Origin: Rubrivivax sp.
Lineage (GTDB): Bacteria > Pseudomonadota > Gammaproteobacteria > Burkholderiales > Burkholderiaceae_C
Assembly: GCA_016707445.1 (NCBI GenBank)
Contig: JADJHR010000008.1
Location: 62,001-126,000 of the forward strand
Direction of reading: 5' to 3'
Length of the DNA: 64,000 nucleotides
The number at the start of each line of letters is the position of its first letter. The first letter of the stretch is position 1. The notes under the pieces were generated by a model. The model was given only the letters and a program-made list of their open reading frames with translations, had not been told where the DNA came from and searched no databases. Shown here piece after piece: positions 16,743 through 25,334 of the stretch. The position numbers were made by a program, and so were the translations under genes.

Positions 16743-17884
16743 GTCGGGTCGGCCAACGTCTGGTGTCACTGGATGCCTTTCGCGGCTTCGCCATCGCCGG
16801 CATGGTGCTGGTCAACAACCCGGGCGACTGGGGTCACCTGTACCCGCAGCTGGAACACGCAGCCTGGAACGGCTGGACCTTCACCGACTGGATCTTTCCG
16901 TTTTTCCTGTTCATCGTCGGCGTTTCGATGACGATGTCGATGGACGCACGCGCCGCCGCCGGTGCGACGCGCGCCACGCTGCTGCGTGGTCATGCGCGGC
17001 GTGCAGCAGTGATTTTTGCAGTCGGCCTGGCGCTGAACCTGATCCCGTCGTTCAACTTCGACAGCGTGCGCATCCCCGGCGTGCTGCAGCGCATTGCGCT
17101 GTGCTCGCTGTTGGCCGCACCGATCGTTCTGGCCTGCCGCTGGCACGGTGTGCTGGGCTGGCTGCTCGGGCTGTTCGTGCTCTATGCGGTGCTGATGCTG
17201 GCGGTGCCGGTGCCCGATGCGCAGGGCGTGGTCGGCACCGGCGTGCTCGAGCCCGGGCGCGATTTCGGCGCCTGGCTCGACCGCCAGCTGCTGGCCGGCC
17301 ATCTGTGGTCGGCATCGAAGACCTGGGACCCCGAAGGTCTGACCAGCACCTTGCCGGCAGTGGGCACGGTGCTGTTCGGCGCACTCACGGGTCGGTTCCT
17401 GGCCGGCGCGCGGCCGGCGACTGAGGTCACCGTCTGGCTGCTGTTGGCCGGGCTGGCCTTGCTGTGGGCGGGCGCGGTCATGGACAGCCTGTTCATGCCG
17501 ATCAACAAGAGCCTGTGGACACCGTCCTATGCGGTCTTCATGGCGGGCTGGGCGCTGCTGGTGTTCGGCACCTTCTTCTGGCTGCTGGATGCCGCGCCCG
17601 AACCGCGTTTGCGGCGGCTGGCGGCGCGTGCCTTTCAGCCGCTGGTGATCTACGGCATGAACGCACTGTTCATCTTTGCGCTGTCGGGGCTGGTGGCCAA
17701 GATGATGGCCTTCATCAAGCCGGACGGCGGTACACGTTCGCTCAAGCAGGTCTTGTACGCACCGATGCAGGCGCTGCCGCTGGCGCCGCAGAACGCCTCG
17801 CTGCTGTGGGCGCTGCTGTTCAACGCCGCGATGTTCGGTGTGGCCTGGTGGATGTGGAAGCGGCGCTGGTTCGTCAAGGCATGA
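16739..17884 (+). CDS. nagX: NagX-like membrane acyltransferase (heparan-alpha-glucosaminide acetyltransferase family)
   Basis: A 381-residue polytopic inner-membrane protein beginning with GTG that overlaps the ampG stop. The start (RLVSLDAFRGFAIAGMVLVNNPGDW) and the following WTFTDWIFPFFLFIVG, RAAVIFAVGLALNLIP and RIPGVLQRIALCSLLAA are typical of the DUF1624/DUF5009 family. Members such as Xanthomonas NagX sit in GlcNAc-utilisation loci, and eukaryotic relatives acetylate glucosamine across a membrane. Here it probably acts on amino sugars released from peptidoglycan; that step is inferred from context. Confidence 0.85.
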   Translation: MSRVGQRLVSLDAFRGFAIAGMVLVNNPGDWGHLYPQLEHAAWNGWTFTDWIFPFFLFIVGVSMTMSMDARAAAGATRATLLRGHARRAAVIFAVGLALNLIPSFNFDSVRIPGVLQRIALCSLLAAPIVLACRWHGVLGWLLGLFVLYAVLMLAVPVPDAQGVVGTGVLEPGRDFGAWLDRQLLAGHLWSASKTWDPEGLTSTLPAVGTVLFGALTGRFLAGARPATEVTVWLLLAGLALLWAGAVMDSLFMPINKSLWTPSYAVFMAGWALLVFGTFFWLLDAAPEPRLRRLAARAFQPLVIYGMNALFIFALSGLVAKMMAFIKPDGGTRSLKQVLYAPMQALPLAPQNASLLWALLFNAAMFGVAWWMWKRRWFVKA

Positions 17885-19395
17885 ACGTCGGCCTGACCCG
17901 TCGCCATGTGCTGGCCGCGATGGCCACGCCCGCCCTGGGTTCGTGCGCGCTGCTCGACCGGCTGAGCGCAGCACCCGCACTGCCCCGCGAATTCCGTGCC
18001 GCCTGGGTGGCCACCGTCGCCAACATCGACTGGCCCAGCCGCCCCGGCCTGCCCACGGCCGTGCAGCGCGCCGAGATGATCACGCTGCTGGACCTTGCAC
18101 AGGCCATCGGCCTGAACGCGCTGGTGCTGCAGGTGCGGCCGGCGGCCGATGCGATCTACCCGTCGACGCTGGAGCCCTGGAGCGAATACCTGACCGGCGC
18201 CTCGGGCCGCGCGCCCGACGAAGCCTGGGACCCGCTGGCCGAGTGGGTGGACGGCGCCCATGCACGCGGGCTGGAGCTGCACGCCTGGTTCAACCCCTAC
18301 CGTGCGCGCCACCCGTCGGCGCAAAGCGAACCGCCGCTCGCGCATGTGGCGAACACCGAGCCGGCCATCGTCAAACGTTATGGCGACTGGTTGTGGATGG
18401 ACCCCGGTGAGCCGCACGCGGCGCAGCGCATGCTCGACGTGGTGCTCGACGTGCTGTGGCGCTACGACATCGACGGCGTGCACATCGACGACTACTTCTA
18501 TCCCTATCCGGTCAAGAGCCCGCAAGGTGTCGACCTGCCCTTCCCCGACGAGCCGTCCTGGCAGCGCTATCTGGCCTCCGGCGGCCGACTGGCGCGCGAC
18601 GACTGGCGGCGCGACAACGTCGACCGCCTGATCGAACGCCTGTACCGCGAGATCCACGCCACCAAGCCGTGGGTGCGATTTGGCGTCAGCCCTTTCGGCC
18701 TGCCGCGGCCCGACCGCCGGCCAGCCGGCATCAGCGGCTTCAGCCAGTACGACACGCTCTATGCCGATGTCGAACGCTGGTGGCAGCAAGGCTGGATGGA
18801 CTATCTGGCACCGCAGCTGTACTGGCCCATCGGTCAGGCCGCCCAGGCCTTCGAGGTGCTGCTGCAGGTCTGGCGCGCCGGCAACGAGCAGCAGCGCCAC
18901 CTGTGGCCGGGTTTGTTCACCAGCCGGCTCGGTGCCGAGCGCAACGCCTACGACGCCGCCGAGGTGCTGGCCCAGGTGCAACGAACCCGTCGCGTCGATG
19001 CTTCCGACGACGGCCACCTGCACTTCAGCATGGCGGCTTTGTTGGGCAACCGCGACGGCATCGCCGACCGCCTGCGTGCGGGCCCCTACGCACAACCTGC
19101 ATTGACGCCGGTCACCCCCTGGCTGGCCGAGCCGAAGCCACAGCCACCGGCCTTCGAATGGCATCGTCGCATCGGCGGCAGCCCTGAGCTGCACGTGCGC
19201 CAGGGTGACGGCCCGCCGCTGCGCCAGGCCGTGTTGTGGCATCGGCAGGCCGGGTTCTGGTCGTGGCAGGCGCTGCCGCTGCCGGCACAAGGCGCCTTCG
19301 CGCCGGCCGCCGGGGCCGACCGGCTGCTGCTGCTGGGCATCGGTCGCAGCGGGCTGGAGAGCCCGGCCCTGAGTCTCCGGGTCAACGGGACCTGA
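17881..19395 (+). CDS. DigH-like glycoside hydrolase (GHL10/DUF187)
   Basis: A 504-residue protein with an N-terminal export signal (RRHVLAAMATPALGSC, possible lipobox) and a TIM-barrel GHL10 domain: EFRAAWVATVANIDWPS, LNALVLQVRPAADAIYPS, HAWFNPYR, YDIDGVHIDDYFYPY and VRFGVSPFG. The family includes E. coli DigH (YddW), which cuts glycan strands stripped of stem peptides. An immunoglobulin-like tail follows from about residue 420. The ATG at 17881 overlaps the nagX stop. In this locus it would shorten denuded glycans left after amidase action. Confidence 0.88.
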   Translation: MNVGLTRRHVLAAMATPALGSCALLDRLSAAPALPREFRAAWVATVANIDWPSRPGLPTAVQRAEMITLLDLAQAIGLNALVLQVRPAADAIYPSTLEPWSEYLTGASGRAPDEAWDPLAEWVDGAHARGLELHAWFNPYRARHPSAQSEPPLAHVANTEPAIVKRYGDWLWMDPGEPHAAQRMLDVVLDVLWRYDIDGVHIDDYFYPYPVKSPQGVDLPFPDEPSWQRYLASGGRLARDDWRRDNVDRLIERLYREIHATKPWVRFGVSPFGLPRPDRRPAGISGFSQYDTLYADVERWWQQGWMDYLAPQLYWPIGQAAQAFEVLLQVWRAGNEQQRHLWPGLFTSRLGAERNAYDAAEVLAQVQRTRRVDASDDGHLHFSMAALLGNRDGIADRLRAGPYAQPALTPVTPWLAEPKPQPPAFEWHRRIGGSPELHVRQGDGPPLRQAVLWHRQAGFWSWQALPLPAQGAFAPAAGADRLLLLGIGRSGLESPALSLRVNGT

Positions 19396-19447
19396 TGGGT
19401 GACGCGGGCAATGCGGGTCACGCGGGTGACGCCCGTGCTGCGACTGC

Positions 19448-19490
19448 TTACCTTGAATTTCCCGCACGTCATGCGGGATCTTCAAGGTAA
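19448..19490. promoter_or_regulatory. Nested perfect inverted repeat upstream of the DUF4143 ATPase gene
   Basis: Outer arms TTACCTTGAA and TTCAAGGTAA (10 bases each) flank inner arms CCCGCA and TGCGGG around a 5-base centre, giving a 43-base nested palindrome that ends 9 bases before the GTG of the ATPase gene. There is no T-run, so it is more likely an operator or recognition site than a terminator, although it also lies just after the glycoside hydrolase gene. Its function is inferred. Confidence 0.6.
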
Positions 19491-19499
19491 CATTCGACC

Positions 19500-20648
19500 G
19501 TGACTGATCCGATCGAGCGCCCTGCGCTGTTCGCTGCGGTGCGCCAGGCCCTGGCGCGAGGCCCCGCCGTGGCCCTGCTCGGGCCACGCCAGGCCGGCAA
19601 GACCACGCTGGCACGGCGCTTCGTGCTGCCACACTCTGGCAACTACCTCGACCTGGAAGACCCCGTGGTGCTGGCGCAGATGTTGGCACCGATGACGCTG
19701 CTGGGCAGCCTGCGCGGCCTGGTCGTCATCGACGAAGTGCAGCGCGTACCCGAGCTCTTTCCGGTGCTGCGCGTCTTGCTCGACCGTGCGGACACACCGG
19801 CGCGCTTCCTGCTGCTGGGCAGTGCATCGCCGCAGCTGCTGCGCCAGGGCAGCGAGTCGCTGGCCGGCCGGCTGGCCATCATTGAACTCGGGGGCTTAAC
19901 GCTGCAGGAAACCGGCGCCGCGGCGGCCGCCAGGCTGTGGTGGCGCGGCGGCTTTCCGCGCTCGTTGCTGGCCGAGGGTGACGCCGACAGCCGGGCCTGG
20001 CGGCGCGATTTCATGCGCCTGGTGATCGAGCGCGACCTGCCGGCGCTGGGTTTGAACGTCGGCCTGCCCGCGATGCAGCGCTTCTGGGCGATGCTGGCGC
20101 ACTTCCATGGTCAGGTCTGGAACGCGGCCGAACCGGCGCGCGCACTGGGCGTCAACGAAAGCACGGTGCGCCGCTACCTTGACCACCTGAGTCATCTGTA
20201 CATGCTGCGCCAGTTGCAGCCCTGGCACGAGAACCTGGCCAAGCGGCAAGTCAAGTCACCCAAGATCTACTTTCGCGATTGCGGCCTGCTGCACGAACAA
20301 CTGGGCATCGCAGATGCCACGGCGCTGCTGCTGCATCCGCGCAGTGGCGCGTCGTGGGAAGGCTTCGTGATTGAACAGTTGCTGGCCATCGCGGCCCCCG
20401 AGCAGGCCTACTTCTGGGCCACCCACGCCGGCGCCGAGCTCGACCTGCTGCTGTTCAAGGACGGCAGGCGAATCGGCGTGGAGATCAAGCGCAGTGACGC
20501 GCCCGGCTTCACGCCGTCGATGCGCATCGCCCAGCACGACCTCGGGCTGGATGCGCTGTACGTGGTTTACCCCGGCTCTCGCCGCTATCCGCTGGCGCCG
20601 GGTGTCGAGGCCGTGCCGCTGTCGGCACTGCTGCCGGTGGACACCTGA
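19500..20648 (+). CDS. AAA ATPase with C-terminal DUF4143 domain
   Basis: A 382-residue protein with Walker A GPRQAGKTT (28-36), Walker B LVVIDE (74-79) and sensor LLLGSASP, followed by a winged-helix-like part (ALGVNESTVRRYLDHLSHLYML) and a DUF4143 end with GAELDLLLF and IGVEIKRSD, which resembles a restriction-endonuclease-fold core. These ATPases are scattered accessory genes, often horizontally moved, with unknown roles. It starts with GTG right after the 43-base palindrome. It separates two blocks of cell-wall genes and has no obvious part in their pathway. Confidence 0.88.
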   Translation: MTDPIERPALFAAVRQALARGPAVALLGPRQAGKTTLARRFVLPHSGNYLDLEDPVVLAQMLAPMTLLGSLRGLVVIDEVQRVPELFPVLRVLLDRADTPARFLLLGSASPQLLRQGSESLAGRLAIIELGGLTLQETGAAAAARLWWRGGFPRSLLAEGDADSRAWRRDFMRLVIERDLPALGLNVGLPAMQRFWAMLAHFHGQVWNAAEPARALGVNESTVRRYLDHLSHLYMLRQLQPWHENLAKRQVKSPKIYFRDCGLLHEQLGIADATALLLHPRSGASWEGFVIEQLLAIAAPEQAYFWATHAGAELDLLLFKDGRRIGVEIKRSDAPGFTPSMRIAQHDLGLDALYVVYPGSRRYPLAPGVEAVPLSALLPVDT

Positions 20649-20655
20649 GCGTCAC

Positions 20656-20724
20656 GCATTCCCACCGGTTATGGGCCGGCTTCGCGTTTTCATTGGCCGG
20701 GATCACAGGCATTGCCTACCCTGC
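20656..20724 (+). promoter_or_regulatory. Promoter element of the kinase-amiD block, shared with the TonB-receptor promoter
   Basis: This 69-base segment matches 26930-26998 without gaps at 49 positions. Fully shared blocks are GCATTCC, CCGGTTATG (except its flank), TTTTCATTGGCCG and TTGCCTACCCTGC. A -35-like TTGGCC (20693-20698) and -10-like TACCCT (20717-20722) are 18 bases apart in both copies. The conserved upstream part probably binds a common regulator. Transcription would start about 25 bases before the kinase gene. Confidence 0.75.
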
Positions 20725-20753
20725 AACGATCACCACCACCGCAGGTCAACGGA

Positions 20754-21701
20754 TTGAGTGCGTCAGCGACAAGGGCAGTCGGGGCCGACCTGGGTCTGGG
20801 CATCGATGCCGGGGGCACGCAGACCCGCTGGGCGCTGGCCTCGCCCACGGGTGAGTTGCTGGCCGAAGGTCGCGTGGCCGGGCTCAGCGCGGTGCAGCTG
20901 GCCGCACGCAGCGGCCAGCAACTGGTGCGCGACACGCTGGCGGCGCTGGCCGCCGACGTACTGGCGGTGGGCCGGCCGTCGCGGGTGCATGCCGGGTTGA
21001 CCGGCTATGGCGGCGTCGAAGAACCGCTGAACGCCCTGATCCGCACGCCCCTGGGCCTGGCTGCCGATGCGGTGACCATCGTCACCGACATCGAGGTGGC
21101 CTACCTCGACGTCTTCCAGCCCGGCGAGGGCTACCTGGTGTATGCCGGCACGGGGTCGATTGCCGCGTTCATCGACAGCCAGCGTCAGTTTCACCGGGCC
21201 GGCGGTCGCGGTGGCGTCATCGACGACGCGGGCAGCGGGTTCTGGATCGCCTGCCAGGCGTTGCGCCACATCTGGCGCGAAGAGGACGAAGTGCCCGGCG
21301 CCTGGCAGCGCTCAGCCATGGCGCGTGAGGTGCTGGAGCATGTGGGCGGCAGCGAATGGCAGCACAGCCGCCAGTTCATCTACGGCGTCGACCGTGGCGA
21401 GCTGGGCAAGCTGGCGCTGGCGGTGGCGGCCGCGGCCGGCAGCGACCCGGTGGCGCTGCGCATCCTGCAGGCCGCGGGGCATGAACTGGGCAGGCTGGCG
21501 CGCATCCTGGTGCAGCGTTTTGGCTCGCGCCCGGTGGCGCTGACCGGCCGGGTGTTCCAGTTGCACCCGGCGATCGAACAGGCCTGCCGCGCCGCAGTGC
21601 CGGCTGCAGCGTCGCTGCAGGTGCGGGTCAGCCACGGCCACCGCGCGGCGGCGCGAATCGCTGCCCGGGCGGTGGCTGTTCCGGCGGGTGCGTCGGCATG
21701 A
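20754..21701 (+). CDS. BadF/BadG-type amino-sugar kinase (GlcNAc/MurNAc kinase candidate)
   Basis: A 315-residue ASKHA-fold kinase. The phosphate-binding start is LGIDAGGTQTRWALA, with a second phosphate loop VYAGTGSIAAF and the AGGRGGVIDDAGSGFWI block typical of the BadF/BadG/BcrA group. That group contains human GlcNAc kinase and Clostridium MurK, which phosphorylates both MurNAc and GlcNAc. With murQ in the same locus, a MurK-like role giving MurNAc-6-phosphate is attractive. Start TTG 20754 is preferred because the earlier TTG at 20712 lies inside the -10 region. It overlaps amiD by ATGA. Confidence 0.82.
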   Translation: MSASATRAVGADLGLGIDAGGTQTRWALASPTGELLAEGRVAGLSAVQLAARSGQQLVRDTLAALAADVLAVGRPSRVHAGLTGYGGVEEPLNALIRTPLGLAADAVTIVTDIEVAYLDVFQPGEGYLVYAGTGSIAAFIDSQRQFHRAGGRGGVIDDAGSGFWIACQALRHIWREEDEVPGAWQRSAMAREVLEHVGGSEWQHSRQFIYGVDRGELGKLALAVAAAAGSDPVALRILQAAGHELGRLARILVQRFGSRPVALTGRVFQLHPAIEQACRAAVPAAASLQVRVSHGHRAAARIAARAVAVPAGASA

Positions 21702-22480
21702 GTCGCTTGTTCACGCTGCTGGCAGCGCTGCTGCTGGCCGGCTGTACCAGCGGCCCGCGCATTGACAGCAGCCACACCGCCGTCAGCCAGGGCCCGCGTG
21801 TCGACCTGCTGGTGCTGCACTACACGGTGCTCGATTTTCCGAAATCGCTGTTCGTGCTGACCAACCAGGTGGTGAGCAGTCACTACCTGGTCGATGTCGA
21901 CCCGCCCACCATCTACCGTCTGGTGGACGAGAACAAACGCGCCAACCATGCCGGGATCAGCCAGTGGGCGCGGCGCACCATGGTCAACATGTCGTCGATC
22001 GGCATCGAGATCGTCAACAACGGCTATGTCGACGGGCCCAACGGCCGCGTCTACACGCCCTTCCCGCCGCACCAGATCGACGCCGTGGTGGCGCTGGTGC
22101 GCGACATCGTCACGCGCTGGGGCATTCCGCCCGAACGCGTGGTCGGGCATGCCGACATCGCGCCCGGCCGCAAGCAGGATCCTGGGCCGCTGTTCCCCTG
22201 GAAGCGGCTGGCCGACGAGGGCCTGGCGCTGTGGTTCGACGAGGCGCGTGCGGCCGCGCTGCAGCCGCGCTACGAAGCCTCGCTGCCCGATCTGGCCTGG
22301 TTTCGCCAACGGCTGGCGCAGTTCGGTTACGGTGTACCCCTGACCGGGGTGGACCAGACGCTGGACAAGGCCACGCGCGACGTGCTGATCTCGTTCCAGA
22401 TGCGCTTTCGCCCGGCGCGCTACGACGGCCAGCCCGACGCCGAGACCGCCGCCATCCTGGCCACCTTGACGACGCCCTGA
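21698..22480 (+). CDS. amiD: N-acetylmuramoyl-L-alanine amidase, AmiD-like lipoprotein
   Basis: A 260-residue zinc amidase with lipobox LAGC (Cys16), so probably anchored in the outer membrane facing the periplasm. The amidase_2 domain shows LLVLHYTVLDF with the first zinc His, ENKRANHAGISQW, IGIEIVNNG and VVGHADIAPGRKQDPG with the remaining His and Asp ligands. A C-terminal peptidoglycan-binding helix bundle follows (YGVPLTGVDQTLDKATRDVL). AmiD removes stem peptides from MurNAc, including anhydroMurNAc. It is translationally coupled to the kinase gene. Confidence 0.93.
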   Translation: MSRLFTLLAALLLAGCTSGPRIDSSHTAVSQGPRVDLLVLHYTVLDFPKSLFVLTNQVVSSHYLVDVDPPTIYRLVDENKRANHAGISQWARRTMVNMSSIGIEIVNNGYVDGPNGRVYTPFPPHQIDAVVALVRDIVTRWGIPPERVVGHADIAPGRKQDPGPLFPWKRLADEGLALWFDEARAAALQPRYEASLPDLAWFRQRLAQFGYGVPLTGVDQTLDKATRDVLISFQMRFRPARYDGQPDAETAAILATLTTP

Positions 22481-22518
22481 GGCCGACCGGGCCGCAGCGG
22501 GGTTTCCTAGAATCAGGC

Positions 22519-23433
22519 ATGCGCCTGCGCCACATCGAAGTCTTCCATGCCGTGATGCAGGCCGGCACCATCAGTGGTGCCGCCCAGGTGCTGCACATCT
22601 CGCAGCCCGCCGTCACCAAGGTGCTGCAGCACTGTGAACTGCAGCTCGGCCTGCCGCTGTTCGAGCGCATCCGCGGCAAGCTCTACCCGCGGCCCGAGGC
22701 ACACCGGCTGTTTGCCGAAACCGAGAAGCTCAGCCGCGATCTGGCCGGCATCCGCCGCCTGGCAGCGTCGCTGAAGAGCAAGTCGGTCGAGACCGTTCGC
22801 CTGGTGGCCACACCCTCGCTGTCGATCAGCGTGCTGCCGCCGGCAATGGCGCTGTGGCGCCGCGATTTCGCGCACACTCAGTGCGAACTGGGCACGCAGC
22901 ACACCGCCGAGATCGTCAACGTCCTGCGCATCGGTGAAGCCGATCTGGCGCTGTCGCTGCAGGACCCGCGCCACCCCAACATCGTGGCCGAACCGCTTGC
23001 CGAGGGCCCGCTGACCGTGCTGGCGCCGGCCGGCACCTGGTCGGCGGCGCAGTGCGAACAGCCGATCGCCGTGACCGACCTGCCCGATGAACTGATCGGG
23101 CTGCCCGACAGCGATCCGCTGGGCGAGTTGATCGCCGGTGCGCTCGAAGCCGCCGACCGCCACCCGGTGCATCGCACGGTGGTTCAGACCTATCAGATCG
23201 CGCGGCTTCTGGTCGAAGCCGGCGGTGGCCTGGCCGTGGTCGACCCCTTCAGCGCCGCGCTGCCCAGAACCGACGCGTTGCAGCGGCGTGCGCTGGCGCC
23301 GGCCCTGCCGGTGCGGCTGTACGTGCTGAGCGCCAGCCACAGCCCGCTGTCGCACGGCGCACGCGAACTGGTCGGCGCCGTCGCCACGGTGGCCCGCCGC
23401 TGCGTCGAGGCCGTCGCGCCGGGCCCGATCTGA
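22519..23433 (+). CDS. LysR-family transcriptional regulator
   Basis: A 304-residue regulator with an N-terminal winged helix (MRLRHIEVFHAVMQAGTISG, then HISQPAVTKVLQHCELQLG) and a C-terminal periplasmic-binding-like effector domain beginning near residue 95 (VRLVATPSLSISVLPPA). It sits inside the cell-wall block, 38 bases after amiD and 5 bases before ddpX. It is therefore the best candidate in the locus for the protein acting at the shared 69-base promoter element, with a muropeptide or amino acid as effector. That role is inference. Confidence 0.9.
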   Translation: MRLRHIEVFHAVMQAGTISGAAQVLHISQPAVTKVLQHCELQLGLPLFERIRGKLYPRPEAHRLFAETEKLSRDLAGIRRLAASLKSKSVETVRLVATPSLSISVLPPAMALWRRDFAHTQCELGTQHTAEIVNVLRIGEADLALSLQDPRHPNIVAEPLAEGPLTVLAPAGTWSAAQCEQPIAVTDLPDELIGLPDSDPLGELIAGALEAADRHPVHRTVVQTYQIARLLVEAGGGLAVVDPFSAALPRTDALQRRALAPALPVRLYVLSASHSPLSHGARELVGAVATVARRCVEAVAPGPI

Positions 23434-23438
23434 GCGCG

Positions 23439-24053
23439 ATGCAAGCTGTCACGATCGCCATCGACGCGCTGCAAGGCGATGCGGATTTCCGCCCGCTGGC
23501 AAGCATCGCCGACCTGCAGGTCGATCTGCGTTATGCCGGCCGCAACAACCTGCTCGGGCGCGACCTGTATGCCCCGCACGACTGCGCCTGGCTGCACGTT
23601 CAGGCCGCCGATGCCCTGGCGCTGACGGTGCAGTGGCTGGCGCGCGAGCGGCCCGAGCTGCGGCTGCGTGTGCTCGACGCCGCACGACCACAGCGCGTGC
23701 AGGAGCTGTTCTGGGCGCATGTCAGCGGCACACCGATGCAAGACTACTTTGCGCCGCCCGACCGGGGCTCGATCCATTCCTATGGCATGGCGGTCGACCT
23801 CACGCTGGCCGATGTGCAGGGCCGCGAAATCGACATGGGGACACCCTTCGACGACACCAGCGAGCTGTCGCACCCGGCGCTGGAGCACCGGCACGGCGCT
23901 GCCGGGCGCTTGAGCCAGAACCAGCTGGCGCACCGCCGCCTGTTGCGCACGGCCATGCTGCACACGGGCTGGCAGGGCATCAACACCGAGTGGTGGCATT
24001 TCGACTGCGGCGACCGCAGCGAGGTGCGGCGCTGCTTCCGGCGCATCGTGTAG
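23439..24053 (+). CDS. ddpX: D-alanyl-D-alanine dipeptidase (VanX/DdpX type)
   Basis: A 204-residue zinc dipeptidase of peptidase family M15D. The zinc motif SxHxxGxAxD is SIHSYGMAVD at residues 111-120 (His113, Asp120), and the catalytic Glu184 with zinc ligand His187 is in EWWHFD. The catalytic Arg is in LDAARPQ. No signal peptide is visible, so it acts in the cytoplasm. DdpX of E. coli splits D-Ala-D-Ala to use it as nutrient, and VanX does so in vancomycin resistance. No vanA or vanH is nearby, so a recycling role is more likely. Confidence 0.92.
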   Translation: MQAVTIAIDALQGDADFRPLASIADLQVDLRYAGRNNLLGRDLYAPHDCAWLHVQAADALALTVQWLARERPELRLRVLDAARPQRVQELFWAHVSGTPMQDYFAPPDRGSIHSYGMAVDLTLADVQGREIDMGTPFDDTSELSHPALEHRHGAAGRLSQNQLAHRRLLRTAMLHTGWQGINTEWWHFDCGDRSEVRRCFRRIV

Positions 24054-24288
24054 CTCCGCACGTTCCGACGATCGAATGCGCCCTCAGCTGCCTGGGGCTG
24101 CAGGCTCAAGCGCCGCCTCGGGCACCGGCACGCGGAGGCGTTCACGCGATGGGGGGTGACGGTTCGCTCAGGTGCCTCTTGCACAAGCCGCAGCGCCGCA
24201 TCGGTGGCCCGTGCAACTTGCAACGAGGGCGCAGTTTGGGTCCGGCGGTGTGCTCAAGTCAGCGCCCTGCCGTGTCGAAACTCCCGGG

Positions 24289-25305
24289 GTGGAATTGCTT
24301 GCCAGGGCGCGCCGTGCGCTGAACGTGGACGACGATGCGCTCGCCGCGCATCGTGATCGCATCCGGCTGAACTTCAGCTGGCTGGGTGCCATCGCGCTGT
24401 CGCCCTTCACCGTGCTGCACCTGGTGGGCGCGAACTGGCGGATGTTCGCTGTCAACGCCATGCTGGTCGGCGTGATGCTGGCCAACGTCTGGGCGCTGCG
24501 GCGCGGCCGGGCGCCTCTGATCCCGTTCTGGACCTTGGGCTATCTGATGGTGGGCGGCTCCTGCGCCTCGGTGCTGCAGCAGGGCCTCAACGGCGTGCTG
24601 TGGGCCTATCCGGCAGTGTTCATGTTCTTTTTCGTGCTGCCGCGCGGCCTGGCGATGGCGCTGGGCCTGGTGCTGCTGCTGTCCGTCACGGCCGCCAGCA
24701 CGGTGTCGCTGGGTTTGCCGCTGGCTTCGCGCATCTTCATGTCGCTGGGCTTCGTGCTGATCATGATCAACGTCGTGCTCAACGTCGTCGGCGACCTGCA
24801 GAGGGCGCTGGTGGCGCAAGCCATCACCGACCCGCTGACCGGCGCCTACAACCGCCGACACCTGCAGGACCACCTCGCGCAGCGCATGGCACCGGCCGCC
24901 AGGGTCGCCACCGGCGACGCCGTGCTGGCGATCGACATCGACCACTTCAAGCGCATCAACGACGAGCACGGCCACGCCGTCGGCGACATGGTGCTGTGCC
25001 GCCTGGTGACGGCCATAGGGGCACGCAAGCGCGGCGGCGACCTGCTGTTCCGCACCGGGGGCGAGGAGTTCGTGCTGCTGCTGCCGCGCATCACCCTGGC
25101 AGCAGCGCAGGGCGTGGCCGAAGAGCTGCGCGAGCGCCTGGCGCAGGCCGAACTGGTGCCGGGGCGGGCCGTGACCGTCAGCATCGGCATCAGCGCGCTG
25201 GCACCAGGGCAGAGCGTCGATGCCTGGATGCACGCCGCCGATGCCGCGCTCTACGAAGCCAAGCGCGCCGGGCGCGACCGCATCGTCGTCGCGGCCGCCG
25301 CCTGA
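24289..25305 (+). CDS. Membrane diguanylate cyclase (GGDEF)
   Basis: A protein of about 338 residues with roughly six hydrophobic segments in the first 180 residues and a C-terminal GGDEF domain. The domain has DPLTGAYNRRHLQ, AIDIDHFKRINDEHGHAVGD and the active-site FRTGGEEFVLLLP, which is a competent GGEEF signature for making cyclic di-GMP. No inhibitory RxxD is evident just before it. Start choice is uncertain: GTG 24289, GTG 24250 and GTG 24172 are all in frame, and the 236 bases after ddpX hold nothing else I recognise. Its place among cell-wall genes may be incidental. Confidence 0.88.
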   Translation: MELLARARRALNVDDDALAAHRDRIRLNFSWLGAIALSPFTVLHLVGANWRMFAVNAMLVGVMLANVWALRRGRAPLIPFWTLGYLMVGGSCASVLQQGLNGVLWAYPAVFMFFFVLPRGLAMALGLVLLLSVTAASTVSLGLPLASRIFMSLGFVLIMINVVLNVVGDLQRALVAQAITDPLTGAYNRRHLQDHLAQRMAPAARVATGDAVLAIDIDHFKRINDEHGHAVGDMVLCRLVTAIGARKRGGDLLFRTGGEEFVLLLPRITLAAAQGVAEELRERLAQAELVPGRAVTVSIGISALAPGQSVDAWMHAADAALYEAKRAGRDRIVVAAAA

Positions 25306-25334
25306 CGCTGCCGACGGCGTGGGCGTGACTTCTT

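Noticed and set aside
15330..16769. 480-codon frame opposite ampG
   Set aside because: Its composition (Gln, His, Arg-rich, no hydrophobic core) is typical of a shadow frame; ampG itself is clear.
17650..19689. 679-codon frame opposite the DigH-like hydrolase
   Set aside because: Low-complexity Arg/Gly/Gln-rich text with no family match; shadow of a real gene.
23439..24053. Vancomycin-resistance vanX cassette
   Set aside because: No vanH, vanA or VanRS genes are nearby, and the organism is Gram-negative; DdpX-type recycling is simpler.
24054..24288. Extra small gene between ddpX and the GGDEF gene
   Set aside because: No frame with a ribosome site or recognisable sequence; likely leader or N-terminal extension of the GGDEF gene.
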